A stretch of 64,000 nucleotides of DNA from Chlorops oryzae (lineage: Eukaryota; Arthropoda; Insecta; Diptera; Chloropidae). Shown here piece after piece: positions 1-11,744 of this stretch. Position 1 is the stretch's first letter; each line of letters starts with the position of its first letter. The notes under the pieces are model-generated. The model had not been told where the DNA came from, did not search any database, and worked only from the letters and a program-made list of their open reading frames with translations. The stretch covers positions 15,111,985 through 15,175,984 of the forward strand of contig CM035807.1 in NCBI GenBank assembly GCA_020466095.1, read 5' to 3'. A program made the position numbers and the translations under genes.

Positions 1-299
1 ATCCACGGCGTCGAGTTTCGTAAATTAGCAGCTGGATGTAATAAAGATGCCGTCAGTGTATTCTTGATACGTTTTAGTTGTGTCTCTCTTTGTTTTAATA
101 AATGTCTTTCTATTTCTGTAAGGTTTTATTTTGTTTTCTTTGGTTTACTGATAGTTCTAGTTTAGGTTTTACTTGAGATTTTTTTTTTTTGTGTTTTGCG
201 GCGATATAAGTTAAAACGTTGTTTTATTTTCTTACATTTTCTGTTTTCTTTCGTCTATGTGTTTTTAGAATATAATTTATCATAGTTTTGTTTTTTTCT

Positions 300-850
300 T
301 TTTTCTCAAAACCTTTTTTCTTTTTAGTTTCTTAAACTCGTGTTTTCTTTTACTTGTTTCTTTTAATTTTTGATTTTTAAATTTCGGCGGAAAAATATCA
401 AATGTAAACTTTTTCTTTTTAGTTCTTTAAACTAGTGTATTTTTTCTTGTTTTTTTAAATAATAGGGGTTCCCTTAAACGTGTATTTGCCTCGAAAACTT
501 CGAAAATCGTAAATCAAGAAGGCTTAGAAATTAATGAACGAAATTTTGTATGTAAAATTTACACTTTTACGATTTTTCAATCTTTTCACTTTTAAGGGAA
601 TACCCTATTTGATTTTTAAATTTCAGCGGAAAAATATAAAATAAACTTTTTCTTTTTAGTTCTTTAAATTCGTGTAATTTTTTTTTGTTTCTTTCAAATT
701 TTGATTTTTAAATTTCCGGGGAAAGATATCAAATAAAAACTTTTTCTTTTTAGTTCTTTAAACTCGGGAATTTTTTTTTCTGGTTTCTTTTAAATTTTGA
801 TTTTTAAATTTCAGCGGAAAATATCAAATGTTAACTTTTTCTTTTTAAAT
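300..850. repeat. Tandem AT-rich ~100-bp units
   Basis: A unit containing TTGATTTTTAAATTTC, then GCGGAAAAATATCAAAT, then CTTTTTAGTTCTTTAAA recurs near 369, 610, 699 and 797. The spacing is about 90-100 bp except between the first two copies, where a short inverted-repeat element has been inserted. No coding potential is visible. It looks like a small decayed satellite or minisatellite. Confidence 0.7.
461..609. mobile_element. MITE inserted into the tandem array
   Basis: The left end AATAGGGGTTCCCTTAAA and the reverse complement of the right end (AATAGGGTATTCCCTTAAA) form terminal inverted repeats around a 149-bp non-coding core. The insertion breaks the spacing of the flanking tandem units, which supports mobility. 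No clear target duplication was found. Confidence 0.6.
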
Positions 851-1059
851 TTTAAAAACTGTTTCTTCGCGAGGCACAAAACTGTATGCCAAATCACAGC
901 GCTCTTGACGATCAATTACTGACTGACCGCATTCGTGTCTCACTCTCAATTTCTTATAGTCTTCCCTTCTATTAGGCTTTGACCAAAGGGTTCGATTCAA
1001 ATGGTTTCGAACTTGAAAGAACCTTTAAGGTTTAAATGAGCAAACGGTAAAATCGTACG

Positions 1060-1165
1060 ATTTTGGTTGTGATATTTAGTTCGAAAACAAGGGAGAATCG
1101 TATGATATTAGCTCGAAAACAAGCGAGGATCTTGTGATATTGGTTCGATAATAAGCGAAGATCAT
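1060..1165. repeat. Short tandem repeat, about 45-bp unit
   Basis: About three diverged copies of a unit containing TGATATTRGYTCGAAAACAAG followed by GAGGATCGTA lie in tandem. There is no coding content. Confidence 0.55.
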
Positions 1166-1256
1166 AAAAAAATTTTAGGAGGCAATAAAAGTTTTTCTCT
1201 TTTTAAATTTATTTTTAATTTAGGATTGAGTACCCTATGTTCTGTCAACTCCCACT

Positions 1257-1461
1257 ACAATAGCTCAACTCCTTCGATAAGATAACTGTATACAGACAGA
1301 CGGACGGACATGGATGGACAAGTCTAAATCGAATCTCCTGGTGGCGCTGATCATTTCTATATATATTTTGTATGATCTATCTCGACTGGGTGTTCTGGGT
1401 GTTACACACAACCACACAAACGGAATATACCCTCGACACAGAGTGTTGTCGGGTATAAAAA
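1257..1461 (+). mobile_element. Truncated Helentron-like (HINE) family A copy
   Basis: Only the terminal part of a dispersed family is present: TAGCTCAACTCCTTCGATAAG, a GACA/GACG-rich tract, the segment ending in ACACAACCACACAAACG, and the terminal hairpin around CTCGACACAGAG with TGTCGGGTATAAAA. Longer copies lie at 19794, 25790 and 57934. It has no open frame. Confidence 0.7.
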
Positions 1462-1469
1462 CGGAATAG

Positions 1470-4400
1470 AATTTTTAGTGCAGGTAGAGAGGTGAACAAT
1501 GATCAAAAGTTCCATATGTTAACTCAAAATTGACTATTTTTGAGTTGTATCACCTTAGAAGAGGGTACGAGATATGATTAAGGAAGCTTGACTATATATT
1601 CGCAGGTCAGATTCATATGTTTTAAATAGTTGAAGATCCCTGAAGAGTTTTTCAATAATTAAACTTTTTCGGAACTTCAAAGGCGCTAATAACTCAGGAC
1701 CAGAGCTGATGCCTTTAATGCGGTTAATTTCCAACAATATTCAAAAAATCTATTGAAATATAAAGATTCAATCTTGATTGTAAATAAGGAAAAATTATAT
1801 GTTTGCAACATTTTTTCGCGTTATCCTTTAAAGTAATCAATTTTGATTCTATGTAGAGCAAATTTCTTTCCAATGCTAAGCCCGATTTAAATTGTTTGTA
1901 AAAATTAATCCTGGTAGACAAAAAAAAAATTATGTTGAACCTCAATCAAGACGCGGCTAGGAGACCTTGAGACAACGAAGTAACCTTTGACCGAATTTAG
2001 CCCTCATGTTTCAATTTTACAGCTTTCAATTAATTGTGTCCTTTCATGTCATAAAATTACATTCCATTTTAATCAAAGCAAAAAAAAAAACACCTTTATT
2101 AATTTTTGTTTGTTTTATTTTATTACAAATATTATTTTTTATATTTTTTACTTGGGTTGTTGATTTTTGTTCTGTCAAAGGGAAGCAAGAGAAGTGTCAC
2201 GATTCTAAAATTCTGGCTCTCAATTACGCTTTTTTTCAATTTCGAGGAGCAATTAGGAAACTGACTTTTTTGTTTCGAGCTCCTCGTTTGTATGTGACAT
2301 TGAGTACCATTCTTTGTTTCTATTGGAAATTGTCGCAAGCTTAATAAAGCTCTATCATATTGAAGCATTTCATTCAATTATTTTCAAACAGACAGACAGA
2401 AGAGTATCTCTGCGAAAGGAAAAAAATCTAATTGAAATACATCAGAGTTCTTATATTAAATTCCTTTCCATTGTGTTGAAGTGCATGAAAACTGTAATCA
2501 TATATCCAACAAGGGCTTGGATTACAGGCTGCCTTAAAGATGTACTTACACACAAAATCGTTAATCTAACATTTCAAATTGTTTGCTCGCAAGTGACTGT
2601 AAACAAATTTGTGCCACGCATTAATGTGTATCGGCCCTTAAGGGCACCCATTTAAAAATGTTTAAAATTTTCTGAGCATGGGTTTTTTTTTTGTTTTGTT
2701 TTATCGCGAAGAGTAAAATTCGACTGAAAAGTGAATGCGACGGGTAAAATATTCTTGACACCGCCATTCAAGAAACGAAAGGCGAGTTATTTCATTAAGC
2801 ATATATGTAAGTATGTTATGTCGAAATGCGATACATCAAAACAAAAAAAAATTAATTCCATGGTAACGATTATTCGATGAAAGCCTTTGCCTTAAGGGAA
2901 TTTTCCTTAAGGACGTAACCGGATGCAGTTTGCGATTTTTTTATTTTTTTCTATGCAAATGTCAAATATGTATAAAAAAGAGAAAATAAAAATAAATTTA
3001 TTTTATTTTACAATTAGGGCTAAAAGAAATGTTTCAAGTGTGGGTCGATTCGCTTGTGAAAAGGAAAGTTGCTCGCATGTCTTTCGCGGAATAAGCTTCG
3101 TCGAGTAATTAAATTATGAGAGGATAATTTTATTAAGAGAAATAAAAATAGAAAAATGAACTTGATACCGAGAATAGAAGCGCTTTTCTCTAAACTTTCA
3201 ACAATTAAGGTCACGTTTAATTTTCTTTCTTTTTCTCTTTATTGATTTAATAAAGTTAATGGATTGAAAGCACTATCTTAGTCCGAAAATCTCTTTCCCA
3301 AAGCACAAAGGATTTTAAATCAAAACGTTTCCATGTACAATCCATTTAAAACCTTTTGACCTTTCCTTTTTTTTTTACTGTCAATTGAAAAAATATCCCT
3401 TTCTATCTTCAAAGAATTTATAGATTTAAGCTTAACCATGGTGGTCACGCATACGTATACGCAACGAAAATATCATGCAATTAACGTTGCTCATACGTCC
3501 GTACAATATTCTTTCAGAGTATTTTTTGTATCGTCATAGCAATAATAAATGAAATTCCTTTTGCAAAACCAGAACTCTTACATAAATTAAAACAAAGTAA
3601 TGAAATGACAACGGGACTTCGCACGGCATTCCATGCAGAACCCGGTGTGCTGCTGGTGCCAATATCATATAAAAAGAAGGAATTAAAAAAAATAAAACAA
3701 TGAGCGACCCAATGTAGAGCTTGAAAACTGTTACTGATTTGGGTCAGATTAAGTCAAGCGCTGCTTTGCCTCTTCATCAGGACAAAAGGTTCGCATAGTA
3801 GTCCCATCACGACGTTTGGCAGGCACGGGGTGCACCCTTTCATATCATAATCCCACCTGGCATAAGGTCGACTATAGCGTATGACTAGATCGCGCTACAT
3901 CAGAAGTGTATCATCATGACCGAAGGCTGTCTACGACAATATCCCTTTTAATAACCGTCTCCTTTCAAGTACTGAGTTATGACTTTTCGAAAATCATGTG
4001 GCTACCTTCTACATTGTTTTTCACAGGCATCATTGTTCACTCGTGCCTCGCATACTTTTATCGCTAATACACTCAGAACATAGGTACGTATGCGGGAAAT
4101 TCACTTTGCGAGTTCACATTTGCCTTCTTCCTTTCGCGTTGACAACAGGAAATTAGTTGCCTCTGCATCCGTGATTGCAAAATGCATGCTTTTGGCGTTT
4201 CTTATTTCGTTGGCAAACATGTTGCAGAATATTGCATGCCCCTGCATCGGGCGTTAAAGATAACCGGTTTTCACATGAAGGCACACGAAGTGAGCTACTT
4301 AACGCACTTGTTGATTGAGTATGGCGAAAGGAGAAGAAAATTAATCTATAATGTGAAATATTTCGCAGGTTGACGATGAACAATCTGCTTGGTCACATAT

Positions 4401-6718
4401 CAAGTGAAACACATATTCAAATTGTTCAAAGTTATTGTCGCTTCGAAACATTCTTGTGTAGTCATATTGTTTTAAGCAAGCATAGAATACACAAACTACA
4501 CTGCAGGTGCAGTGCATAATTAAGAATTCGGAAGGCAAACTTGTCCTCATGGAATAATAGGATTCTGAGAAATTCAGGCTGATTTGAAACTAGCAAAAGG
4601 CTTTGTAAATTTGGACACGTCAGGTTTGACAACAGAGTTGCTGAGTGGGAGTATGACATTTGATTCATATGATGCCAAAGATTGATATTTTAGCATCTTC
4701 AATTCAATTTCAAAGCTTCACTTCAGAATAAGTGCCTTTCTCTTAAGAGCTTCACGCTCTCAGAGCCATAATATTCAATGAATCCAACGAAATGTGCTCA
4801 TAAATTCATTTTCCTCTCAACACTAATTTAAATTTTGCAATTCTGAACAATTTTAAATCAATTAATGGCGACTTCTAAAACCACTTTGGCCGAATATATG
4901 GAAACATAAAGTATGAGCGATAAATACTGCACTTCAGTAGGGTCCATTTGATCTGCAATGGATTTGTAACAGCTCCAACAAGGCTTTATAGAAATTCAGC
5001 AAATAAATATTCCATATATGTAAGTGAGTTTTCAATTAGAACAACACAATGGCTCCAAAGTTTCCATCTGTTTTTCCAGCTTCTCCCAAACGGACCAACC
5101 GTTAAATTCAAAAATTGGTTCAAAGAAATTTTATTTTTCCTATAGATTTTCCAAAGTATAAATGACAGTAGACTATTATTATAGACCTAAAAAAATCCAT
5201 AATGATTCTTTTAATTGACATTTCATCATTGAAACCTTGACGTGATTTGCTCAAAACTAAGCCGACGAAAATATTTTTTTTGCAACTCCCAAAAAGAAAA
5301 CCGTGGAAATCTTAAGTTCAATATGCAGGCTCCTGATGTCAAAAAAAATAAATAAAAAATAAAAAAAAAACTGAATGAAACAAAATAGTATACTTTCAAA
5401 CAGAAGAAATGGACTATCAATTGCGAGCTTGACCGACTCTAGAGTGCTTACTTGTTTGCCATTAGTATCCCAAATATTCTTCCATATTGCTTCAACTTCT
5501 GAACGTATTTTATGTAGCCACTTCGGTTTCGTAATTAATTTTCTGTCAGAACAATAACCTTAATGCTCGTCGCAACAATTGCAAATGTCATTTTGTTTCC
5601 ATCAAATGGAAAAGACGTATTTGGGTTGCTTTCTTTAAAAAAAAAAGTTATATATAAAAATTTAATTGCACTCAAAAAAGTGGCTTTGGAATTGGCTTTG
5701 AGTTTGTGGTTCGAGTATTTGCTTTATTTTGTTATTTGTTTTGATTTGCAATTAAAATGTCTCTCATGTATTTGAATTGAGATAAAGTTTTTCGAATTGC
5801 TTCAATTAGGTATGGCGTAAAATTTTGAGAATTTTCACTATTGATTTAAAATTTAATCCTTCCAATTATAAGTAGAAAGTACGTTAAATTTTATTCCTCC
5901 TGGGGAAGCTTTTTCGTTGAGAAATTCTTCTTACTCTTCATGGGTTTCTTTTTGCTTTGCAGGTTGCAACATGTGAAATGTAGAAACAAATTTCGACTGC
6001 AATTTATTTGAGAGAACTTGATATATGCAGCAAGTTCCTATAAAGGGGATACTCTCTGTCACTAGGTCCTTTATGACGAATTTCTATCTATAGCGAATCT
6101 TCTCAAGGCTTTTAAGCTACATTTTTAGTGCCTTTTTTCTCCTTAAAATGAATTCTCTTTAGAACGAACTTTTTGCGGTCCCTTGAAATTTCCCAAATAG
6201 AGTTTCGGCTATACTCAATTTTCCTATATTGCCTACAGGTCAATTTTAAATCGATCACGAAAATTATGGCCAAGAATTAAGTTGCTCATTTTTTGTCCTT
6301 AACTTTTTTCTGTATCTCCTTAATTGTTTAACCGTCCGGTCAGTGACCAAACTTTGAACAAAAGGCGTATCAGGTTTGATAGTTCATAACCTATATGTGA
6401 ACTTCTCCGAGAAAAGGAACCAAGTGTGTAAAAAAACCCCATAAAAACGTACAAATAAACTGGGAAAAATCGATTAAAAAAAAACTTTAAATGCGTTTTT
6501 CTCAAAACTTCATTTTCACACACTAAGGCCCTTTTTCGGAAAAGGTCACACATATAATTAATAATTATTATCGGACTGCGTTAAAATTAGAGTGAAGAAC
6601 CGTTCTAATACTGACCCAAAAACACCTCCATCTAGTGAAAAGAAATAGGGAAAATTTTCAATATGTTTCATCTATTTCATATTTTAACCAAAGACGTTAA
6701 ATAAAAATATAAAACATA
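1470..6718. other. Non-coding stretch, no gene recognised
   Basis: AT-rich DNA with only short chance open frames and no recognisable protein family. A less AT-rich block around 3600-4400 looks less decayed. On the minus strand it contains short Cys-containing frames, one at 3587..3652 following a pyrimidine tract and AG, that could be later exons of the gene starting at 8552. This is unproven. Confidence 0.5.
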
Positions 6719-6719
6719 A

Positions 6720-7171
6720 CCTTGTTTATACGACAATAAACACCGTATCGAATACACTCGTGTTAGGTCAGCACACTTTCAATGCCAGCGTTTATAGAGA
6801 CCATAATAAACCGTATCGAGTAAAAACACTTTAAAAGCGTGTTAGAAATTAATCAGATGTTTTAATAATTTTTTCAAAAATACACTTTTAAAAATTGACA
6901 TTTCCCGCCTCATTGCAAATTCCTGAAAAGTGGGAAAATTTCCACCATCTAGCAGCACTTAATTAAATTGACGGATTAGTTGTTACGATACGTATTGACG
7001 AAAAACGTGTTTATACATACACTTAATACGCATTCATACTTCTTAGCTCGCATAAAAAGTGCGCATTATGCCGGCATTTTTCGATACGTGTTGCAAAAGT
7101 GTTTATACATATATACGTGTTAAAGCAGCACGAGTTTAGTTAGCACGTATCAAATCATCGTATAAACAAGG
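6720..7171. mobile_element. MITE, PIF/Harbinger-like (TAA target duplication)
   Basis: A 452-bp segment begins CCTTGTTTATACGA and ends TCGTATAAACAAGG, perfect 14-bp terminal inverted repeats. Both ends are flanked by TAA (6717-6719 and 7172-7174), the 3-bp TWA duplication typical of the PIF/Harbinger superfamily. The inside is non-coding, with repeated CGTGTTA and TTTATAC words, so it must be non-autonomous. The superfamily call rests on the target duplication only. Confidence 0.7.
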
Positions 7172-7789
7172 TAAAAGTTAAATTCGATATTCGAAAACCA
7201 GCTGTTTACAATAATTTGAAGCAGTAAGTTTCATGAGAAATTGCGGTTAAAAAATTGAAGAAAATTGATAGACAAGATTGGAAGCTCTGGATTCGGAGGA
7301 CAACAAATTGGAGCACGAAGCAATCATTAGAGTGAAAGTTTATAGACTTCATTTTTGAATATAAGAATGCAATGGTCCGTAAAATATACCCACAGCCCTG
7401 ACAGTAGAAGGAGCTGCTATAAATTTTATACTTAAAAAATTGCGATCTTGAAAATGAAAAAATTTTTTTAAAATATTTTTATTTTAATTTAAAAGTTTTT
7501 AACATATGTTTGGTAATATTGGCCCTTATTTTGATTTCGAAAAAAAAACAAACTTTTTTTTTGGTATACTCCGGTGCAGCGATTTTTCACAACTTTTCCG
7601 TCGGATATCACACTTACGAGTAATTATAAATTTCCTTTGAAAAATAATTTTTTTTTAAATTAGTCAACTCACAAAGCCTTCTAAAATCCCTTTTGAATTT
7701 AGTCCCAGCTAAAATACCTAAGTATTTTTAGATTTAAAAATTTTCATTTTAGCTGGAGATAAATTTAAATGGGGTTTTAGAAGACATTC

Positions 7790-7902
7790 GGGCATTCTCT
7801 AGAAATCCGATCCCCACAAAAAAAAAAAAATCGAAATAGCTGAAATTGCTATTGAAATCAAATTGATTTCGAGTTTATTCGGATTCGATTTCTAGAGCAT
7901 GT
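7790..7902. mobile_element. Short MITE, related to the copy at 33.6 kb
   Basis: An inverted repeat pairs TTCTCTAGAAATCCGAT on the left with the reverse complement of ATTCGGATTCGATTTCTAGAGCAT on the right. The same arms occur around 33559..33695, so this is a dispersed family. It is non-coding. Confidence 0.6.
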
Positions 7903-7940
7903 TTGATTAGGTCAGTTCCCGTACTGCACGAAACCTCCTA

Positions 7941-8183
7941 GGTAGGTAGGTTGAAGTGGCTGCCACACTTAGGCCATTAATCGGCTCATTGTGATACCAA
8001 GGAGGTTTTCTTGTGCTTGTGTGAGTGTATGTCTTTTTATGTAGTGTGCCCCTAACATGCGATTTTTTGAAAAACCAGTGCTAGGCTTGGAACATTACAC
8101 TCCGTTTCGCCTGTGCCGGGAATCGAACCTCGGACTCTGGGATCAAGAGCATAGCACGCATCCCCTACGCTATCCCAGAGCCA
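7941..8183 (-). mobile_element. tRNA-derived SINE (family 1)
   Basis: Read on the minus strand the element opens with a tRNA-like head carrying a pol III A box (TAGCGTAGGGG) and a B box (GGTTCGATTCC), then a body, and ends GTGGCAGCCACTTCAACCTACCT. A perfect 14-bp target duplication, CACGAAACCTCCTA, flanks it (7927-7940 and 8184-8197). A second copy of opposite orientation lies at 29061. The open frame found across it is a chance translation of the SINE. Confidence 0.88.
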
Positions 8184-8501
8184 CACGAAACCTCCTAAAA
8201 CTGCCCAATTTTGCCCAATTTTCATACAGTTTTCAAAAAATTAGACCGTTTTAACCCTTTGACCTTTTGAATTTCCTAAATATTTTCAATTATTTCAGTT
8301 AAATATTTTTTTTTTATGGTGGAACCCTTTATGCCCCAAAATTTTCATTTTAATTTTACGTCATATCTACTTTCAAAGTTTTCATTTTTAAATACTTGTT
8401 CAGATATAATTTAACTTTCCTATTAGTGCCTTTTGAAAACGGGTTCCTGTGTCAATAAAAAACAATAAATAATTCCGAGTGCAACATAATGAACCACTTA
8501 C

Positions 8502-8552
8502 CTTAACACTAAGGACGATCATTGACAATGAGAAGAACAATACGGCCTTCAT
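8502..8552 (-). CDS. Signal-peptide first coding exon of an unidentified secreted protein
   Basis: On the minus strand, CTCAAAATG starts a 17-codon reading frame, MKAVLFFSLSMIVLSVK, which looks like a classic secretory signal peptide. It runs straight into a consensus splice donor, AAG|GTAAGTGG, in phase 0. The start context (CAAA before ATG) is good for a fly gene. The rest of the gene must lie to the left. A candidate terminal exon at 3587..3652 (acceptor after a pyrimidine tract, frame ending HFITLF with three Cys) fits the phase but is too short to trust. A TATA box at 9405 on the same strand may be its promoter, which would need a 5' UTR intron. I do not recognise the gene. Confidence 0.45.
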
Positions 8553-9404
8553 TTTGAGCGATTGACTTGAACTTTCAAACTTTCTCTCACTCTCTTACGG
8601 AATTAATTTGAATAAAACGTCCGTTGATTTGTTCTTTGCTTTGCCACAAAATGCTTGAAAATCGCTTTCGGATCGAGACGAGACGAGACGAGAAAACTTA
8701 TTGCCAATTATTGCTGTCGCAGTCAGAAAACTGAAAATCCAATATCGTTTGTATCGCAATAACAATTCACTTCCAATTGACCGCAATTGTTGATTTTATG
8801 CCTGAGAGAACAATGCGCTGCCAAGAAAGGAAGAAAAAAGCACTTTGCAATAATTTCATTGACATCAATTGACAACAGAACAGAATTTTCGACGGCCGAA
8901 AAGACGAATCCGATTTAGCACTTAGTGTGAGCACAACGACACTCGAAGCAACGAATAATTTACAATGTAAATGTCCTCGGGATATTTTCGCAACAAGTCT
9001 GAACAAAATTAGTTTCACGTGGAGAAGAAAAATTTCACGTCGACTGTCGATGGCGAGAGTGTCTTCTTCCTTTTGGATATTCGATTTATTTTCTTTGAAT
9101 TTTTTTTTTTTGTTAGCTTCGAACGTCGAGCGCCGGAATCATGAAGATTAATGATAAAACTTTCGTTATTATCGGACAATTATCGCTTCGAGCAAACAAA
9201 GCAACGAAAAATGATGATAATATCCTCTGTCGAGTGGTGTCCTGTAGGTAATTTGAAAACAGTGCGCTTTCCACTTCACAGCCGTTACAAATTCGACTGT
9301 TGCTTGTGAATGGTGCCTGCTGCTGCTGTTTGTATATGATTTCAAGATGAACCGATAACTTTGCCGAGTGCCGCCAGAATGTTATTCTTATCAGTGCCGC
9401 ATAT

Positions 9405-9413
9405 CCTTTTATA
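9405..9413 (-). promoter_or_regulatory. TATA box candidate, minus strand
   Basis: The minus strand reads GAGTCCTATAAAAGGATATG, a strong TATAAAAGG box. It lies about 850 bp upstream of the signal-peptide exon and on its strand. No start site or initiator could be confirmed. Confidence 0.4.
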
Positions 9414-9670
9414 GGACTCGAAATGCATTGAAAGCTGCAAAGGATACGCCAATCGTTGGCGCAATTGAATACACCGCTATACTCAAGTACATTTAAATAA
9501 GAATGAAAAGGTTCGTGACTTTGCTAGAAAGCTTTCGATTAGAAGCTTCAATTAGAGTTGCCATTTTCCACAGTTTTTTTGAAAATTGAAACTTTTAAAC
9601 AGAAAAACATTTGGAAAATCAAATGCGGGAAATAAAACTTCAAAAATCACTTTTAATTCAGCGCATAGCT

Positions 9671-9676
9671 TTTATT
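9671..9676 (-). promoter_or_regulatory. Poly(A) signal for the Osiris gene
   Basis: AATAAA on the minus strand (within GTAAATAAAAGC) lies about 105 bp after the Osiris stop codon, a normal 3' UTR length for a small fly gene. Confidence 0.55.
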
Positions 9677-9781
9677 TACAACTTCAATTATAATAAATAA
9701 CTTATTCTATTTTAAGTCCTCCTGCCCAATTATCCTCGTAAAGATATGTTGTATATATGTAGGTATATTTTTTTTTTAAAC

Positions 9782-11539
9782 TCATTTCCTTACACCGAAT
9801 TCGATTGGTTGTGCTATAGCCATTCCGGGTACATTTCGTGGATGATGTAAGTCGCCACGGTCGTAGTAGCCGCTGTAGTGCTCACCTGGTACCTGATAGA
9901 GCCCATAGTGGACGCCACTATTAGCGACCTGCAACTGAATTTAATCATATAAAAGTTCTTCGATGGTCAGCCATTTCATACACACCCGCTTAAGTCCATT
10001 TATCGAGGCTAAAAGAAGCGCCATTTTCGCCATCAATAGCGCTTTCCCACTCACAATCGAGAGCAATTGAAAGCCCATCGGTATGAGGACTGCGCCCAAA
10101 GCGGTTACACCAAACATCATCGTAATTAGCATGTTATAGCGATGGCGGCGACCACGAGCCGTTCCAACAGTATCGGTGGGACTTTTGCTGCTCTTCGACT
10201 CTGATGAGAATAAAAGAAAAAAAGAAAAAATGATTCCTTATTAAAAGAAGGGGGATATAAATATATGAACGGAAAATATGACAATCCATATGTATTGTTA
10301 ACTAGGTCTATATAAATTGTTGATGGCCTTGAATCTCCGATAAAGACTTTAAACGATTTAAAAAATGCTTCTATTGCGGGTTCGTTGAAGGACAACAAAT
10401 CAAAAATTATTCATCATTGGTACATTAAATCTGTTCAATCTACCAGGCTGCCTAAAATTCAGCGCTATTCTGTGTCTTAAATAAATCGAATTATTGGAAG
10501 GCCGAAAGTTGTGTATTTTAGATGGATAATCATGCCATTCCAAAGCGAACATTTGAAGGTATTTTTCTAGGCTAATTTAGCTTAAAAATCTCAGAGTCTC
10601 ATCCTGGCGTGTGTGCTCAAATACAAAGCTTCTCTACAATCATTTTTTAAATCAACATTTAATTTAAGACTGCGATGAGGCTTGATCCTTTTGAAGCTAT
10701 TTTTTTTTTACCCTACCAATTAAATTTCTATAAGCTTTGCTTCTCGAAGTTAGGTGCTGTTTTGAAAGCTTTCATCCACTTGCCTCTCAATTCCAAATCC
10801 TTTACGTACGCATCAGTCATCTCCTTAAAATTCAATTGTAAAACATGCGTATGAAGAATCTTAGCCAATCGCATTGCCAGCGAATCGAACCACGTTATAT
10901 GCTGTAGGTCCTGACGTTGATAGGATATGTCAGCGCTTCCAAAGAAACAGAGAAATTTATTCAAATTTTTTTTTTTTTTTTCAAACTATAATCTCTATAG
11001 TTACACATAATTAGTGTAACGAATGTCATACTTTGTAATTTCGTATCTTTCATCGGTATCATTTGAGCGTACAAAACGAACACCACTCCATATGGGGATA
11101 ACAGAAGCCATCGAGAGCTCATCGAAAGCGTGGAGGGCACTCATTTTCAAGCAGTTCCAAGTGCTTTCTTTTCTCTTCTGTTAAAACAACATTTCAAAAT
11201 CGTTATAAAGTCCTCAACATTAAGGGTTAAAGTTTGAACAAAAAAATGTTTCTAAATTTAGAAAATCGCAACCTCAACGCAATCTTTGATTCGTGTGCGA
11301 AATGCTTTCAATTGCTCTAGACGTGAAAAGATATCATCCTTCATTGTTGACTTTTCCATTTGTTGTTTACCCATCATCATCATCGTCGTCATTGTGCCGG
11401 CATTGTTGTGCCCGCCCACGCTTTGGGCAAACACCAGAGTTCTGCCTCCATTTATACACATAAATTTGTTCACATGAATTATAATGATAAATACATAAAA
11501 CTTGATCGAGAATATCTGCGCTGCCATCGTATTACGCAT
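9782..11539 (-). CDS. Osi23: Osiris-family protein (DUF1676), probable Osi23
   Basis: Five coding exons on the minus strand: 11273..11539, 11032..11177, 10784..10935, 9986..10200 and 9782..9928, 927 nt and 308 aa with consistent phases. The protein opens with a hydrophobic secretory leader (an in-frame stop precedes the first ATG; a second ATG four codons later is also possible). It has a Cys pair near residues 87 and 98, a DUF1676-type region (WFDSLAMRLAKILHTH), a basic GRRHRY stretch near 205-210, and a long hydrophobic segment (ALGAVLIPMGFQLL...KALLMAKMALLL). The Tyr/Gly-rich tail contains YGLYQVPGEHYSGYY. This is the standard Osiris architecture. Family members are insect-specific membrane or secretory-route proteins linked to cuticle and endosomal trafficking. 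The third intron appears to use a GC-AG pair (donor AG|GCAAGT). The Osi23 name relies on my memory that this paralogue sits beside aralar1 in Drosophila. Confidence 0.85.
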
Positions 11540-11731
11540 TTCGTTCTATTGTTGTTCACAGGAAGGAAATTCTCTTTGCACTCGAATCGATTCGGATTTT
11601 TCCCAGCGAGGAGCACTTTCACTTTGTATGCACGTCAATCGGCGGCGGTGGCGGCGGTTTTGGTCTTTTTCAGACGCGACAATGATGACTGCAAACGGAC
11701 AACTAAGGTAAGCCAAGGGCAATGTCAACTT

Positions 11732-11739
11732 TATTTATA
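11732..11739 (-). promoter_or_regulatory. TATA box of the Osiris gene
   Basis: The minus strand reads GAGTATAAATAAAG. TATAAATA lies about 195 bp upstream of the start codon at 11539, leaving a short 5' UTR. A TTAGTTG initiator-like word follows about 30 bp downstream. Confidence 0.55.
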
Positions 11740-11744
11740 CTCAA

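Noticed and set aside
8057..8254. Apparent shared protein family at 8.1 kb and 29.1 kb
   Set aside because: The similarity comes from the two SINE copies; the A and B boxes and target duplications explain it.
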